A stretch of 8,658 nucleotides of DNA from an uncultured euryarchaeote (GCA_937881505.1 CALGEM010000243.1:1-8658); one strand, 5' to 3'; counted from the first letter of the stretch, positions 1-7,259 are shown. The notes: a model not told the origin generated them from the letters alone. A program made the numbers and translations.

Positions 1-127
1 CCGGGGGAACAGGTCAGGCCGGGAACGGAGCAGCCCTACCTGGGGCCATGGGTGCTGTGGGGATCCGGGATGGAGGAAGCTTGCGGATTTGGCCGTGGGA
101 AGCGCACGTCCACCCTTGGCCCTCCCA
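1..127 (+). ncRNA. Signal recognition particle (SRP/7S) RNA, 3' part, 5' end off the window
   Basis: SRP RNA is the scaffold of the signal recognition particle, which targets ribosomes making membrane or secreted proteins; its helix 8 binds SRP54. The window shows the diagnostic helix 8 hairpin: GGTCAGG (12-18), CCG (19-21), GGAA tetraloop (22-25), CGG (26-28), AGCAGCC (29-35). This matches the universal pattern GGUCAGG-NNN-GGAA-NNN-AGCAGCC exactly. The following GC-rich stretch of about 90 nt fits the 3' strand of helix 5 and the terminal helix. The 5' half lies outside the window, so helix 5 pairing cannot be tested. The 3' end near 127 is an estimate from the usual distance between helix 8 and the terminus. 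The gene is convergent with archease, whose stop codon ends at 130, and the short reading frames across this stretch are taken as chance. Confidence 0.9.
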
Positions 128-129
128 CC

Positions 130-624
130 TCAAATATCGAAGACCACATCGGCGTACCAGCCGGGTCCCTCAAACGACGGGACATCCTCCCATTCACTGG
201 TCACCTCTCTTCCCGCAGCAACTTCTTCGACAATAAGTTGGTGAGTCGTGACCGCTTTAACTTCAATTTCCCGCTCAATGGATTCAGCATCAACCCATGA
301 AACTTGGGCAACGGCGACCAAACCTTCGGCCGCGTTTTCAATACGGACCATAGCATCAACATACCATTGGTTCTTGACTTCAGCGCGGTAAAGAATCTCA
401 TCCAACCAGGCAAGGTAGAGGAAATGCCTGTCGTGGGGGTTGTGCTGCGAGCGAACACGCCATTCACCGCTTCTTCTCACATGCTGGTTCATGGTTCGAG
501 CACTCTCTTCGCTCATCAAGTACATCTGGACACCGTTTGCTGCCTCGGTCAACAACGAAGGGAAATCCTTGGCGAATACCCGCATACCGATGTCGGCTGT
601 TGTCGGCCATAACCAAGCGCTCAT
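130..624 (-). CDS. Archease (RtcB tRNA ligase activating protein)
   Basis: Archease speeds guanylylation and turnover of the RNA ligase RtcB, which joins tRNA exons after intron removal; it acts in the cytoplasm. The 164-residue product shows the family landmarks in order: TTADIG near residues 8-13 (usual form HTADI), a WLDEILY helix at 73-79, KAVTTH at 123-128 (usual KAVTYH), and the C-terminal VVFDI (160-164), whose acidic residue belongs to the family's metal site. It is slightly longer than the usual ~140 residues, with extra sequence around 45-65 (basic, His-rich) and 138-155. The His normally preceding TADI is Thr here. The start at 624 has AGGGTGA (635-629) four bases upstream and lies 9 nt after the kinase stop, so it is probably co-transcribed and translationally linked. 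The divergent endA-type gene nearby supports a tRNA-splicing role. Confidence 0.88.
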   Translation of the reverse strand: MSAWLWPTTADIGMRVFAKDFPSLLTEAANGVQMYLMSEESARTMNQHVRRSGEWRVRSQHNPHDRHFLYLAWLDEILYRAEVKNQWYVDAMVRIENAAEGLVAVAQVSWVDAESIEREIEVKAVTTHQLIVEEVAAGREVTSEWEDVPSFEGPGWYADVVFDI

Positions 625-633
625 CGGCTCACC

Positions 634-1695
634 CTAGCGCTTTGATACTTGCAAATTCCAAACATGTTCACCTACGCGGTGAATCAAATCATCCCTGCTC
701 AGAACAAAGGAATCGGTCCGTTCAGCGCCGAGAATACACTCGCACGCAGCGTTGGCCAACAGGGCGGTAGCGTGCACATCCAAGTTTCTTGAGAGCGAGA
801 ATGCGATGGCCACGGCAGCTGCATCGATAAGACCAATCATCTGCCGCAAATCGACCAAGCCACATGGAGCATGTACGGTTTCTTCATCGGCAGAATAGAT
901 CGTTACGCCCGCTTCCCCAGATAGGACAACCAGATGGCTCCAATTGTATTGAGCAATCAATTTCTCAGCCGCCTCGGCTCCTGTGGTGGCGCCCAATCGT
1001 CGACGCATCAGCTCAAGACCTTGGGATTGGAAAAGAATCCAATCAACACCTTCCGTCCGGTGCAGTCCAGTCAATTTCGGGTCGGCGATGACGGGGATTC
1101 CATGTTTCTTCGCTGCGGCAAACAGCCGCTCTGAGCCCTTGTCAGTGATGACCCCTTGGCCGTAATCTGAGGCGATGAGCGCTGATGCTCCGCCCAAATC
1201 TTCGATGGCCTGTTCGTACAATGCCTCTGATGCATCCAATGGGACGGGTGCATCCTCCTCAATGTCCCAGCGGAGCAGAAGTTGCTCGTCGCGAATGAGG
1301 CTCTCTCGGGAAGCCAGCATTCGTGTTTTGACCGTGGTGGTTCGGTCTTCAACAATGGCAATGCCGTGGGTGGTGACGCCTTCTGCTTCCAAGGATTCAA
1401 TGATGCTTAAACCGGCGGTATCATCCCCAACCACGCCAAAGAGATGGCTGTCAAGTCCCATTGAGCGCAGACCTCTGGCAACGTGTGCTGCTGCACCGAC
1501 ATCCTCTTCTCGCGAGGTTTCCCTCAAAACAGGAACGGGTGCTCGCGAATTCAAGTTGTTGGCGTAACCGTGGATGTAGCAATCCATCATCACGTCGCCG
1601 ATCAATACAATCTTTGACGATTCGTTGGATCTCAAGTGTTTCTTCAGCTCAGACAGCGTATCGTGCAGCATCGCTTCTTCGTCGGTCATCCCCAT
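634..1695 (-). CDS. PfkB-family sugar kinase, HldE/RfaE N-terminal-domain type, altered GAGD motif
   Basis: The 353-residue product resembles the kinase domain of HldE/RfaE, which phosphorylates D-glycero-D-manno-heptose 7-phosphate at C1 for nucleotide-heptose synthesis. Visible family motifs are GDVMMD (33-38), APVPVLR (52-58), GVVGDD (87-92), TVKTRMLA (121-128), LLLRWDIEE (139-147), SDYGQGVIT (176-184) and ADPK (204-207). No cytidylyltransferase domain follows, so it is a stand-alone kinase. Two catalytic or substrate elements are unusual: the GGAAN signature reads VGAAAH (66-71), and the GAGD anion-hole/base motif reads GLID (288-291), which keeps only the first Gly and the Asp. Activity or specificity may therefore differ, and ribokinase-like or regulatory roles are possible. 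The ATG at 1695 has GAGGTGA immediately upstream, overlapping the stop of the preceding gene, so the start is well supported. It is probably in one operon with archease, though no functional link is obvious. Confidence 0.78.
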   Translation of the reverse strand: MGMTDEEAMLHDTLSELKKHLRSNESSKIVLIGDVMMDCYIHGYANNLNSRAPVPVLRETSREEDVGAAAHVARGLRSMGLDSHLFGVVGDDTAGLSIIESLEAEGVTTHGIAIVEDRTTTVKTRMLASRESLIRDEQLLLRWDIEEDAPVPLDASEALYEQAIEDLGGASALIASDYGQGVITDKGSERLFAAAKKHGIPVIADPKLTGLHRTEGVDWILFQSQGLELMRRRLGATTGAEAAEKLIAQYNWSHLVVLSGEAGVTIYSADEETVHAPCGLVDLRQMIGLIDAAAVAIAFSLSRNLDVHATALLANAACECILGAERTDSFVLSRDDLIHRVGEHVWNLQVSKR

Positions 1696-1699
1696 GCGT

Positions 1700-1706
1700 T
1701 CACCTC
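1700..1706 (-). promoter_or_regulatory. Shine-Dalgarno site for the sugar kinase, overlapping the upstream stop
   Basis: GAGGTGA lies four bases before the ATG at 1695. Its last three bases are the TGA stop of the winged-helix/TerB-like gene. This overlap decides the kinase start and suggests translational coupling of the two genes. Confidence 0.75.
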
Positions 1707-2662
1707 TGTTCTGTTTTCCTCAAGTCGTCCATGATTTGTTCATGCTCTGCCTCTGAAATCCCCAAGGTTCCCCGAAGTGTTCGGAGGATGGCATGTTCGT
1801 CAGCCGTGATGATTTGATCTTGCATGGCCGTTCGTACGGCGGCTGCATAAGCGTGGTATTGCTCGGATTGAACCGGGCTGTTTCGTGCTTTTTCGAGAAG
1901 GGTGTTGTGCGTGAATTGGTCAATGCCAAAATGTACTCGAAAGGTATCCAACAAGTCAATTTCCTCCTGTACGATTTCCCCATCGTCAAGGGCTTGGAGA
2001 ATCATTTCGTAGTACACTTCCTCCGGAGGGGGGATCTTCAGTGATTTTCTGGCTTCGTTTGACAACCGACGAACACGTTCCGGATGCATCCCGAGGAATT
2101 CAACAACTTCACTCAAGAGCGATTGTTCATCCTTTGTTATCTTCCCATCTTCCCACGCACGTGCGAACATCCTGCGTACCAATTCCTCCCCGTATTGCGC
2201 ATCAATGGAAGCGACGCCTTCGGGGTTTGATACGGGAGAAACCAAGGCAGCATCGTGATATGTCATCCCTTCATCCAGGTGAGAAAGGAGTTCTAACATC
2301 GGTTGGGGCGATGTCCACAGCGTACGAAGAGCAACACCCTGACCGTTGTGTTGCACTTGCTCGGAAAGGATGCGGTCTCGTAAGGACTCAGCCCGTTCCT
2401 GACCAGATTCAGTCAGTGTATACACGCGCTTTCGCTGTTTTCCACCGGGGATGTGTCGTTGGGCAACTGTGAGCAACCCGTTTCCTTCCATTCGCTTTAG
2501 GGTACGAGGAATGTGTTTACGCTGAATGTGAACGGCTGCAGAGATACCTGCTTGAGTGAGGGTAGCAGGTGCTTCCCACCCACCACTGGGCAATTGTTGG
2601 TGGAGGAGATGGAGAAGCGTACGCTCCTCGGTGGTGAGTGTACCCAAATACCCATCCACCAT
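1700..2662 (-). CDS. Winged-helix protein with three tandem TerB-like helical repeats
   Basis: The 320-residue cytoplasmic protein is probably a DNA-binding regulator; its target is unknown. Residues ~5-95 form a winged helix-turn-helix: a helical start, a recognition-helix-like stretch (HIQRKHIPRTLKRMEGNGLL, 45-64) and a basic wing (GGKQRKRVYTLTESG). Three copies of an acidic helical unit follow. They centre on EDGKITKDEQSLL (171-183), DDGEIVQEEIDLL (226-238) and QDQIITADEHAIL (281-293), each followed after a few residues by a short FLGM, HFGI or TLGI turn. This DG-x-I-x-x-(D/E)-E layout is typical of TerB/DjlA-like domains, where acidic residues can bind metal. Copy three has lost the DG. 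The chosen ATG at 2662 has GGGG six bases upstream. A longer frame begins at TTG 2719 with an alternative ATG at 2689, adding a CPMC motif but no convincing ribosome site. It leads the kinase-archease cluster and might autoregulate it. Confidence 0.72.
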   Translation of the reverse strand: MVDGYLGTLTTEERTLLHLLHQQLPSGGWEAPATLTQAGISAAVHIQRKHIPRTLKRMEGNGLLTVAQRHIPGGKQRKRVYTLTESGQERAESLRDRILSEQVQHNGQGVALRTLWTSPQPMLELLSHLDEGMTYHDAALVSPVSNPEGVASIDAQYGEELVRRMFARAWEDGKITKDEQSLLSEVVEFLGMHPERVRRLSNEARKSLKIPPPEEVYYEMILQALDDGEIVQEEIDLLDTFRVHFGIDQFTHNTLLEKARNSPVQSEQYHAYAAAVRTAMQDQIITADEHAILRTLRGTLGISEAEHEQIMDDLRKTEQR

Positions 2663-2728
2663 GATGGTCCCCTTGGGGAGGTAGCACATAGGACAATCGG
2701 TTTCAAGCGACGGAATCAAAAGTGCAGG
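2663..2728. promoter_or_regulatory. Divergent spacer between the winged-helix gene and the tRNA endonuclease gene
   Basis: These 66 bases separate two head-to-head starts, so both promoters should lie here or just inside the coding ends. No convincing archaeal TATA box/BRE pair was seen on either strand, and the call rests only on gene orientation. If the winged-helix gene really starts at TTG 2719, the spacer shrinks to about 9 bases. Confidence 0.35.
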
Positions 2729-3826
2729 ATGGCTGGGGAAATCATGGCAGGTCGGGAGCGAAAATACACGCCTCGTGCCCGTACCACGCGTCCCATTGGA
2801 GAGGCACGGACTTCAAATGCACCTCCAAACCAGCCACTTCAACCACCCGTGAACAGAAATGGACAGTGGTTTATCCCCGAACCATTGTCGCATCGTTTGC
2901 ATGACAAAAGTGCACTTGGTCAACGAACAGATGGTGGAATTTTGTTGAGTGCCGAAGAGGTCATGTTCTGTCATTGGTACCGTCATGTTCCACTTCCCGG
3001 TGGTCCCGATTGGTTTGAACAGCAACTGATGGTCAACGAAGAACTCGCAAAGCGGACCATTGCCCTTGATGTGTTGCGCAATGGTGGAGAACGTGTCGTT
3101 CCAGTTGTTCACTTGGCCGAGCGATTTCCCTCCCTCCCCGTCAAGACATGGGCCATACGCTGGGAACGTCATGAAGCATGGACTTCTCATCCGGGCTACA
3201 GTCAAGTTCGATTGCAGCGTACTCAAGACATACTTGATTGGAGGGAACTTCATCAATGGGTTGACGATGTGATTGCGAGTGGACATGTTGCCGAATTATG
3301 TGTGATCGACGAGGAATTTGACACCACCATTTACCATCTCTCCAAGGCGCAACCAAAGGGTTCACATGTTCTCATTGAGGACTTGAGCGAAGCAGATGTG
3401 AAGTCGTTGATGGAAGCATGTCGCCAATCGACGGCCATCGAGGGCGGCCATTTCGTCAGCCATGGCACGACGTGGCCTCTACCAGCCATTGGTTTGCCTC
3501 ACTTCTCTGGCCGTTACCTGCGTGGTGAAGAGTACAGGGCCATCATGGGTGAAGAGCGACCAGAGGACGTCCTCTACGCAGAACTCCTATCAAAAGGGCT
3601 CTTGCTTCGTCCAGGTTTCAAGTATGGGTGTCGTTGGCGTGCTTACGAAGAGGGGATTGAGGTCGCTCATGCACCGTGGTTGGTTCAACCCGAAGGAGAT
3701 GCTCCAAAAAATTGGGAAGAAGTGTGTTTGGCAGTCCGCCTGGCTGAAGGCGTCAACAAACGATGGATTTGTGCACAGCAATCTGGTGATTCACATTCCT
3801 TCCTCAACATCCAACGATTCGGATGA
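2729..3826 (+). CDS. endA: tRNA-intron endonuclease (EndA type, two-repeat form)
   Basis: The enzyme cuts introns from precursor tRNA (and rRNA) at bulge-helix-bulge structures, leaving 2',3'-cyclic phosphate ends that RtcB ligates. In the 365-residue product the catalytic domain is C-terminal: YLRGEEYRAIMG (263-274), VLYAELLSKGLLLRPGFKYG (281-300), Tyr306 in WRAY, His314 in AHAPWLV and Lys344 in GVNKRW. This matches the Tyr-His-Lys triad order and spacing of archaeal EndA. Residues ~70-200 look like the degenerate N-terminal repeat of the homodimeric alpha2 class, without a triad. The first ~65 residues are basic and proline-rich, an extension beyond typical ~305-350-residue proteins. The start is either 2729 or 2744 (preceded by GGGG); the frame is open upstream to 2513, but that part overlaps the divergent gene antisense. 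Its last 36 nt overlap the convergent peptidase gene. Archease lies nearby, in the divergent cluster. Confidence 0.85.
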   Translation: MAGEIMAGRERKYTPRARTTRPIGEARTSNAPPNQPLQPPVNRNGQWFIPEPLSHRLHDKSALGQRTDGGILLSAEEVMFCHWYRHVPLPGGPDWFEQQLMVNEELAKRTIALDVLRNGGERVVPVVHLAERFPSLPVKTWAIRWERHEAWTSHPGYSQVRLQRTQDILDWRELHQWVDDVIASGHVAELCVIDEEFDTTIYHLSKAQPKGSHVLIEDLSEADVKSLMEACRQSTAIEGGHFVSHGTTWPLPAIGLPHFSGRYLRGEEYRAIMGEERPEDVLYAELLSKGLLLRPGFKYGCRWRAYEEGIEVAHAPWLVQPEGDAPKNWEEVCLAVRLAEGVNKRWICAQQSGDSHSFLNIQRFG

Positions 3827-5911
3827 ATCCAATACGTCGATCTGTCGGCCCCATGCATCTGTTTCTGCCGGTATGCTCGTCCCTGTTTGAATGTCCGATG
3901 TCTTCGCTTGCGATGCATTTGCAGTGGCAGTTTTCCTGGGCCATGCCGATGTGAGCGCAGACAGGCCCACGATGGTCAGCATCAAGCCGATGACTCTTCC
4001 TGGTTCTGTCCACGGGCTGTACCAAGTGTCTTGGCTACTGGTTGCTTCAAGAACCACATCAACAGTCCAAAGCATGCCATCGTCGGTCATCAATTCTATT
4101 GAACCGTACACTAACATGTTCTCACTGAGCAATCCGTTTGGTTGAATGGTTAGGAGGTAGGTCGATTCGTCGCTCAACACCACACTGGAAGAACCGGATG
4201 CGACTCTGGAAAGAGGACCGTCAAGGTGAACAGAGAGACGTTGTTCATCGCCTCCAACCGAATTGAGCGGGACTTCCAAGACGGTTGAACTTGCTGGGTG
4301 AACAATCGCTTCAAACGTTGATTCAACAGGTATTCTGTTCATGATGAAAACTGAATATTCCAAATCAATGGTGTGTCCAGAACACGATATAGTCCCTTCA
4401 ATTTCGGCGAAGGAGTTCGCTGTTCCATTTCGAGAAAATTGCAACCTCGCTCCTTGCTCATCTTGCACGAGAGCAACGCCACGTCCGTCTGATGATGTGA
4501 GGGAACTTGAACAATCGGTGGTTGCTCCTGAAAGATCAATCGTGATGTGTTCGTTCCTCAGAAGGGTCGCTCCGTGGTCAGGTAGCTCCAGTTCAAACGG
4601 CGGGGTGCAAGCCTCTGCAGAAAAGGAAACGCTGAGATTCTCTTCCCCATGTACCGTGGCCGTCCATGGAACGAGTATCCCGTCATGGGAGCGAATTTCA
4701 ACGCCGTGAGCGCCGAAGGAGGTGCCATTACTGAACAGATCGCTTTCCTCGCCTTGATTGGCACCGCTCACCAAATCACCGCCGCTGTCCGCCTCGATGA
4801 CTTTCAACCACGGTTGGTGAGGGTTGGTGTTCACTTCATTTCGCTCAAAATCCCCCACGCTCAAATCTTGGTAAGAGACGAGGATGCCGTGTCCGGGTAG
4901 GCGGCTGTCGTAGCCGGAATCCGAACGATGCTCGATGAACACAGACTCATTGTCGGTGATTGGAATTTTCAGCACATGTCCACCTTCTGTGATGCCTTCC
5001 ATGAGGATACTTGGACCAATGCAGGGGGTTGAGGCGGTGGACGGCCATTCCAAATCAAGCGTTTGAATGCGTTCAGGACGAAGCAATTCCATGTTGGCCC
5101 CCGTTGGCATGGCTGGCCAACGACCACCACCGTTCCAATTTCCGCTGGCCATGATATCCCAGTCACCAGGTCCTTTCCATGCTTGGAAGCCCACTTCATC
5201 ATGAACAGGGTAGAGATCAACGGCTCCCATTTGGTGGAGCATTTCGTGAATCATCGTGCCCACGCCGCTGGAGCCAGTCTGCAAGCTGGCCATTGTATAG
5301 TGTTCTATTGACATTGAATTTGGCAATGAAATCGCTGAATCAAATTGTGTAAAATGACTCCAAATCCGGTTTTCAATGGCCGGATTTTCTTCTTGTCCTT
5401 TGGTTGTGTGAAGGATGAGGAAACGGTCCACACGGTCATCGTCGTTCAAATCAAACAGCGACCAATTCACATCATCGCGAACGCTTGCGACGGCTTCCTC
5501 TGCCAATTGTGCGGGAAGGAATGAACCATCGGAACCGGTGTCCTTGCCGTTTTCATCACTTCCATAATGGGCCACGCCCATTGAGGCACGAACGACTTCT
5601 GGATGAAGGGTTATGTCAAGCGTGGAAACATTTCCAGACATCTGTTCAATGTAAGGAACAACCGCTTGTTCCATCAGCGTCTCAGCCTCTGTTGGACCCC
5701 ATCCATTGCTCGCAGGTGATGCCTCGAAATCAACAACGACAACAAACCAGCGCTCTTCAGTTTGAAGAGGAATGATTTCAATCGTATCATTTTGCTCAAT
5801 GACCAATTGGCCAACCAGCCAGTCCTCAACGACCGATTCGTTGAGAAACGTCCAGGCTGCAGAGGATAAGAAGACCAAGGCGATGAGCCCCCCCGCCACC
5901 GTCCGCTTCAT
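3791..5911 (-). CDS. Membrane-anchored M6-family (immune inhibitor A-like) metallopeptidase
   Basis: Predicted secreted zinc peptidase of 706 residues, likely degrading extracellular protein. It has an N-terminal signal segment (MKRTVAGGLIALVFLSSAA). The catalytic region includes DLNDDDRVDRFLILH (~154-168), IWSHF (~183-187), the zinc motif HEMLHQMGAVDLYP (222-235) and GPGDWDIM (247-254), an order typical of M6 peptidases. Beta-rich domains with several cysteines follow to about residue 630. A TM helix comes next (VIGLMLTIVGLSALTSAW, ~640-657), then a ~49-residue hydrophilic tail ending in acidic residues, predicted to be inside the cell. The ATG at 5911 is preferred because AGGAG sits eight bases upstream. 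The ATG at 5929 has its GGAG directly adjacent and would put six extra residues before the signal peptide. The gene follows tatC by 63 nt and lacks an Arg-Arg pair, so Sec export is more likely than Tat. Confidence 0.85.
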   Translation of the reverse strand: MKRTVAGGLIALVFLSSAAWTFLNESVVEDWLVGQLVIEQNDTIEIIPLQTEERWFVVVVDFEASPASNGWGPTEAETLMEQAVVPYIEQMSGNVSTLDITLHPEVVRASMGVAHYGSDENGKDTGSDGSFLPAQLAEEAVASVRDDVNWSLFDLNDDDRVDRFLILHTTKGQEENPAIENRIWSHFTQFDSAISLPNSMSIEHYTMASLQTGSSGVGTMIHEMLHQMGAVDLYPVHDEVGFQAWKGPGDWDIMASGNWNGGGRWPAMPTGANMELLRPERIQTLDLEWPSTASTPCIGPSILMEGITEGGHVLKIPITDNESVFIEHRSDSGYDSRLPGHGILVSYQDLSVGDFERNEVNTNPHQPWLKVIEADSGGDLVSGANQGEESDLFSNGTSFGAHGVEIRSHDGILVPWTATVHGEENLSVSFSAEACTPPFELELPDHGATLLRNEHITIDLSGATTDCSSSLTSSDGRGVALVQDEQGARLQFSRNGTANSFAEIEGTISCSGHTIDLEYSVFIMNRIPVESTFEAIVHPASSTVLEVPLNSVGGDEQRLSVHLDGPLSRVASGSSSVVLSDESTYLLTIQPNGLLSENMLVYGSIELMTDDGMLWTVDVVLEATSSQDTWYSPWTEPGRVIGLMLTIVGLSALTSAWPRKTATANASQAKTSDIQTGTSIPAETDAWGRQIDVLDSSESLDVEEGM

Positions 5912-5919
5912 GCCTTTGA

Positions 5920-5924
5920 CTCCT
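5920..5924 (-). promoter_or_regulatory. Shine-Dalgarno site (AGGAG) for the M6 peptidase
   Basis: AGGAG is eight bases upstream of ATG 5911. It supports that start over the in-frame ATG at 5929. Confidence 0.6.
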
Positions 5925-5974
5925 AGCATCTCCGTTTGAACCTTGGCCGTCCATGTTGAGTTTTGTCGTGGTGT

Positions 5975-7249
5975 TCACAACCCTGTTGTCCGGCATGCGG
6001 GAATCACAATATCGTTGGCAGAACGGTACAGTCCCCATGTTGGGGTGTCGTCTGTTCTAACGATGTGATCATCTTCGCTCAACCAGTTCTTGCCCTCTAT
6101 CAAATTGAGCAGCAGCGTTTCACTGACCTCCGGTGGAAACAGTGAGGGTATGGTGACGAAAGCTGACTGAACATCCAATTCAGGGTGAGGAGAAAGCACA
6201 CGGATGTTCTGTAAACTCATGAGGTTCAATCCATGGACGGCCACCTCACGTCTGTTCATATTGGCGTGGAAGGCCGATGAACACGGGCTTCCGTCGCACC
6301 CGGTGATGACGACATCGGTGATTCTTGATTGGATGACATGCTCAAGCAGTTTGCTGCGACTGTCTGAATTTGTGCATAGGCTCACGACATCCACGGTTGA
6401 ACAACCCTCGACCTGTGCATGCCCATAGTGTGTATTCGCACCTTCACATGAACAGTCGGCCATAGCCACTCTTCGGCGGCGTCCTTCTGAATCCAAACGA
6501 ACGGAGGCGACACCATGGACAGCGAGGGTTTTGGTGAACCAACGATGTCCAATGAGTTCGCTGCTTGTCCAATACGTGGCCAGCAGTGGCAAGAGCATCG
6601 ATGCTGCATGTTCGGGTATACTCAACATCAACAGCAGGCTACCTACTCCGTAGAGGCGGAGGCGCCAATAATCTGCAGTCTCTGCATTCAACACCCCAAA
6701 TGCTCCCATCATGGCGATAGCGTTCCATGTCGCAATGACCACCAAAAACGCCCAGATGCAGTAAGCCGCTACCAGCAACATGTCCACTGCACTGTATTGC
6801 GGTGCTAATCCTGCCAGTTGGTGCTGCTCGAAACCAATTTGGTAGAGATGAGGCAAACCCTCCTGAATCAGAAAGAAGGTACCTGCTATCAATACAAGCG
6901 TCGTGAGAATCAACCACCTGTTGAACGCCCTGTACTCAGAGGGTAACAAGCCGGGTTTGGAAAATTGCAGCACTTGGAAGAGAATGAGCGGAATGGCAGA
7001 GAAGATACCCAAGAGCAAACACGTGAGCCACCGGACAGCACTCCATTGGGCAGGGTCGTAGACATTCAAACAATCTCCAACACACGGCTTGAGGGTGTTC
7101 AAGACCTTCTCAAGAAATGCATCAACAGTGAACGACCATACTACGGTGAGCAATGCGATGGAAGCAAAAACGAGCGTTGTGCGCCACGTTAATTCATCCA
7201 AATGAGATTGGACGGAACGTTGTTTATCATGTTCCAGAAGAACGGACAT
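5975..7249 (-). CDS. tatC: TatC twin-arginine translocase subunit with cysteine-rich HdrA-N-like C-terminal extension
   Basis: TatC is the membrane receptor for twin-arginine signal peptides of folded proteins. Residues 1-235 show TatC hallmarks: HLDELTWR (16-23), LLLGIFSAIPLILFQVLQF (78-96), PGLLPSEYRAFNRW (99-112, with the conserved Glu at 105) and AGTFFLIQEGLP (122-133). About six TM segments are visible: ~24-44, 72-96, 110-130, 157-182, 198-211 and 216-232. The usual FE-P motif of TM4 reads TWNA, and the TP-D motif after TM5 reads SIPEH. The first extracytoplasmic loop has a cysteine pair (56, 60). TatC proteins normally end near 240-260; this one has 424 residues. The extra part contains CSCEG (266-270), VDVVSLC (286-292), ITDVVITGC (310-318), SPCSSAFH (321-328) and LQNIR (346-350), resembling the order in the HdrA N-terminal domain. 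The ATG is 10 nt after the Reeler-like gene stop, suggesting one transcript. The TatC part is secure, while the extension's identity is tentative. Confidence 0.85.
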   Translation of the reverse strand: MSVLLEHDKQRSVQSHLDELTWRTTLVFASIALLTVVWSFTVDAFLEKVLNTLKPCVGDCLNVYDPAQWSAVRWLTCLLLGIFSAIPLILFQVLQFSKPGLLPSEYRAFNRWLILTTLVLIAGTFFLIQEGLPHLYQIGFEQHQLAGLAPQYSAVDMLLVAAYCIWAFLVVIATWNAIAMMGAFGVLNAETADYWRLRLYGVGSLLLMLSIPEHAASMLLPLLATYWTSSELIGHRWFTKTLAVHGVASVRLDSEGRRRRVAMADCSCEGANTHYGHAQVEGCSTVDVVSLCTNSDSRSKLLEHVIQSRITDVVITGCDGSPCSSAFHANMNRREVAVHGLNLMSLQNIRVLSPHPELDVQSAFVTIPSLFPPEVSETLLLNLIEGKNWLSEDDHIVRTDDTPTWGLYRSANDIVIPACRTTGL

Positions 7250-7259
7250 GCGCTTTCAC

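Noticed and set aside
1..129. tRNA gene or small protein genes at the left edge.
   Set aside because: No T-arm GGTTCGAATCC-like sequence or cloverleaf was found; the exact SRP helix 8 motif explains the region, and short frames here are by-products of GC-rich RNA.
2663..2719. Longer start (TTG 2719) for the winged-helix gene, adding a CPMC motif.
   Set aside because: There is no ribosome site before TTG 2719 or ATG 2689, whereas ATG 2662 has a GGGG six bases upstream. It is kept only as an alternative.
2513..2728. Upstream extension of the tRNA endonuclease frame to an ATG at 2513.
   Set aside because: It lies antisense to the start of the winged-helix gene and has no family similarity; the ATG at 2729 (or 2744) better fits the divergent layout.
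5485..5775. Plus-strand open frame of 96 codons inside the peptidase gene.
   Set aside because: It is antisense to the M6 catalytic region and its translation has no domain-like features.
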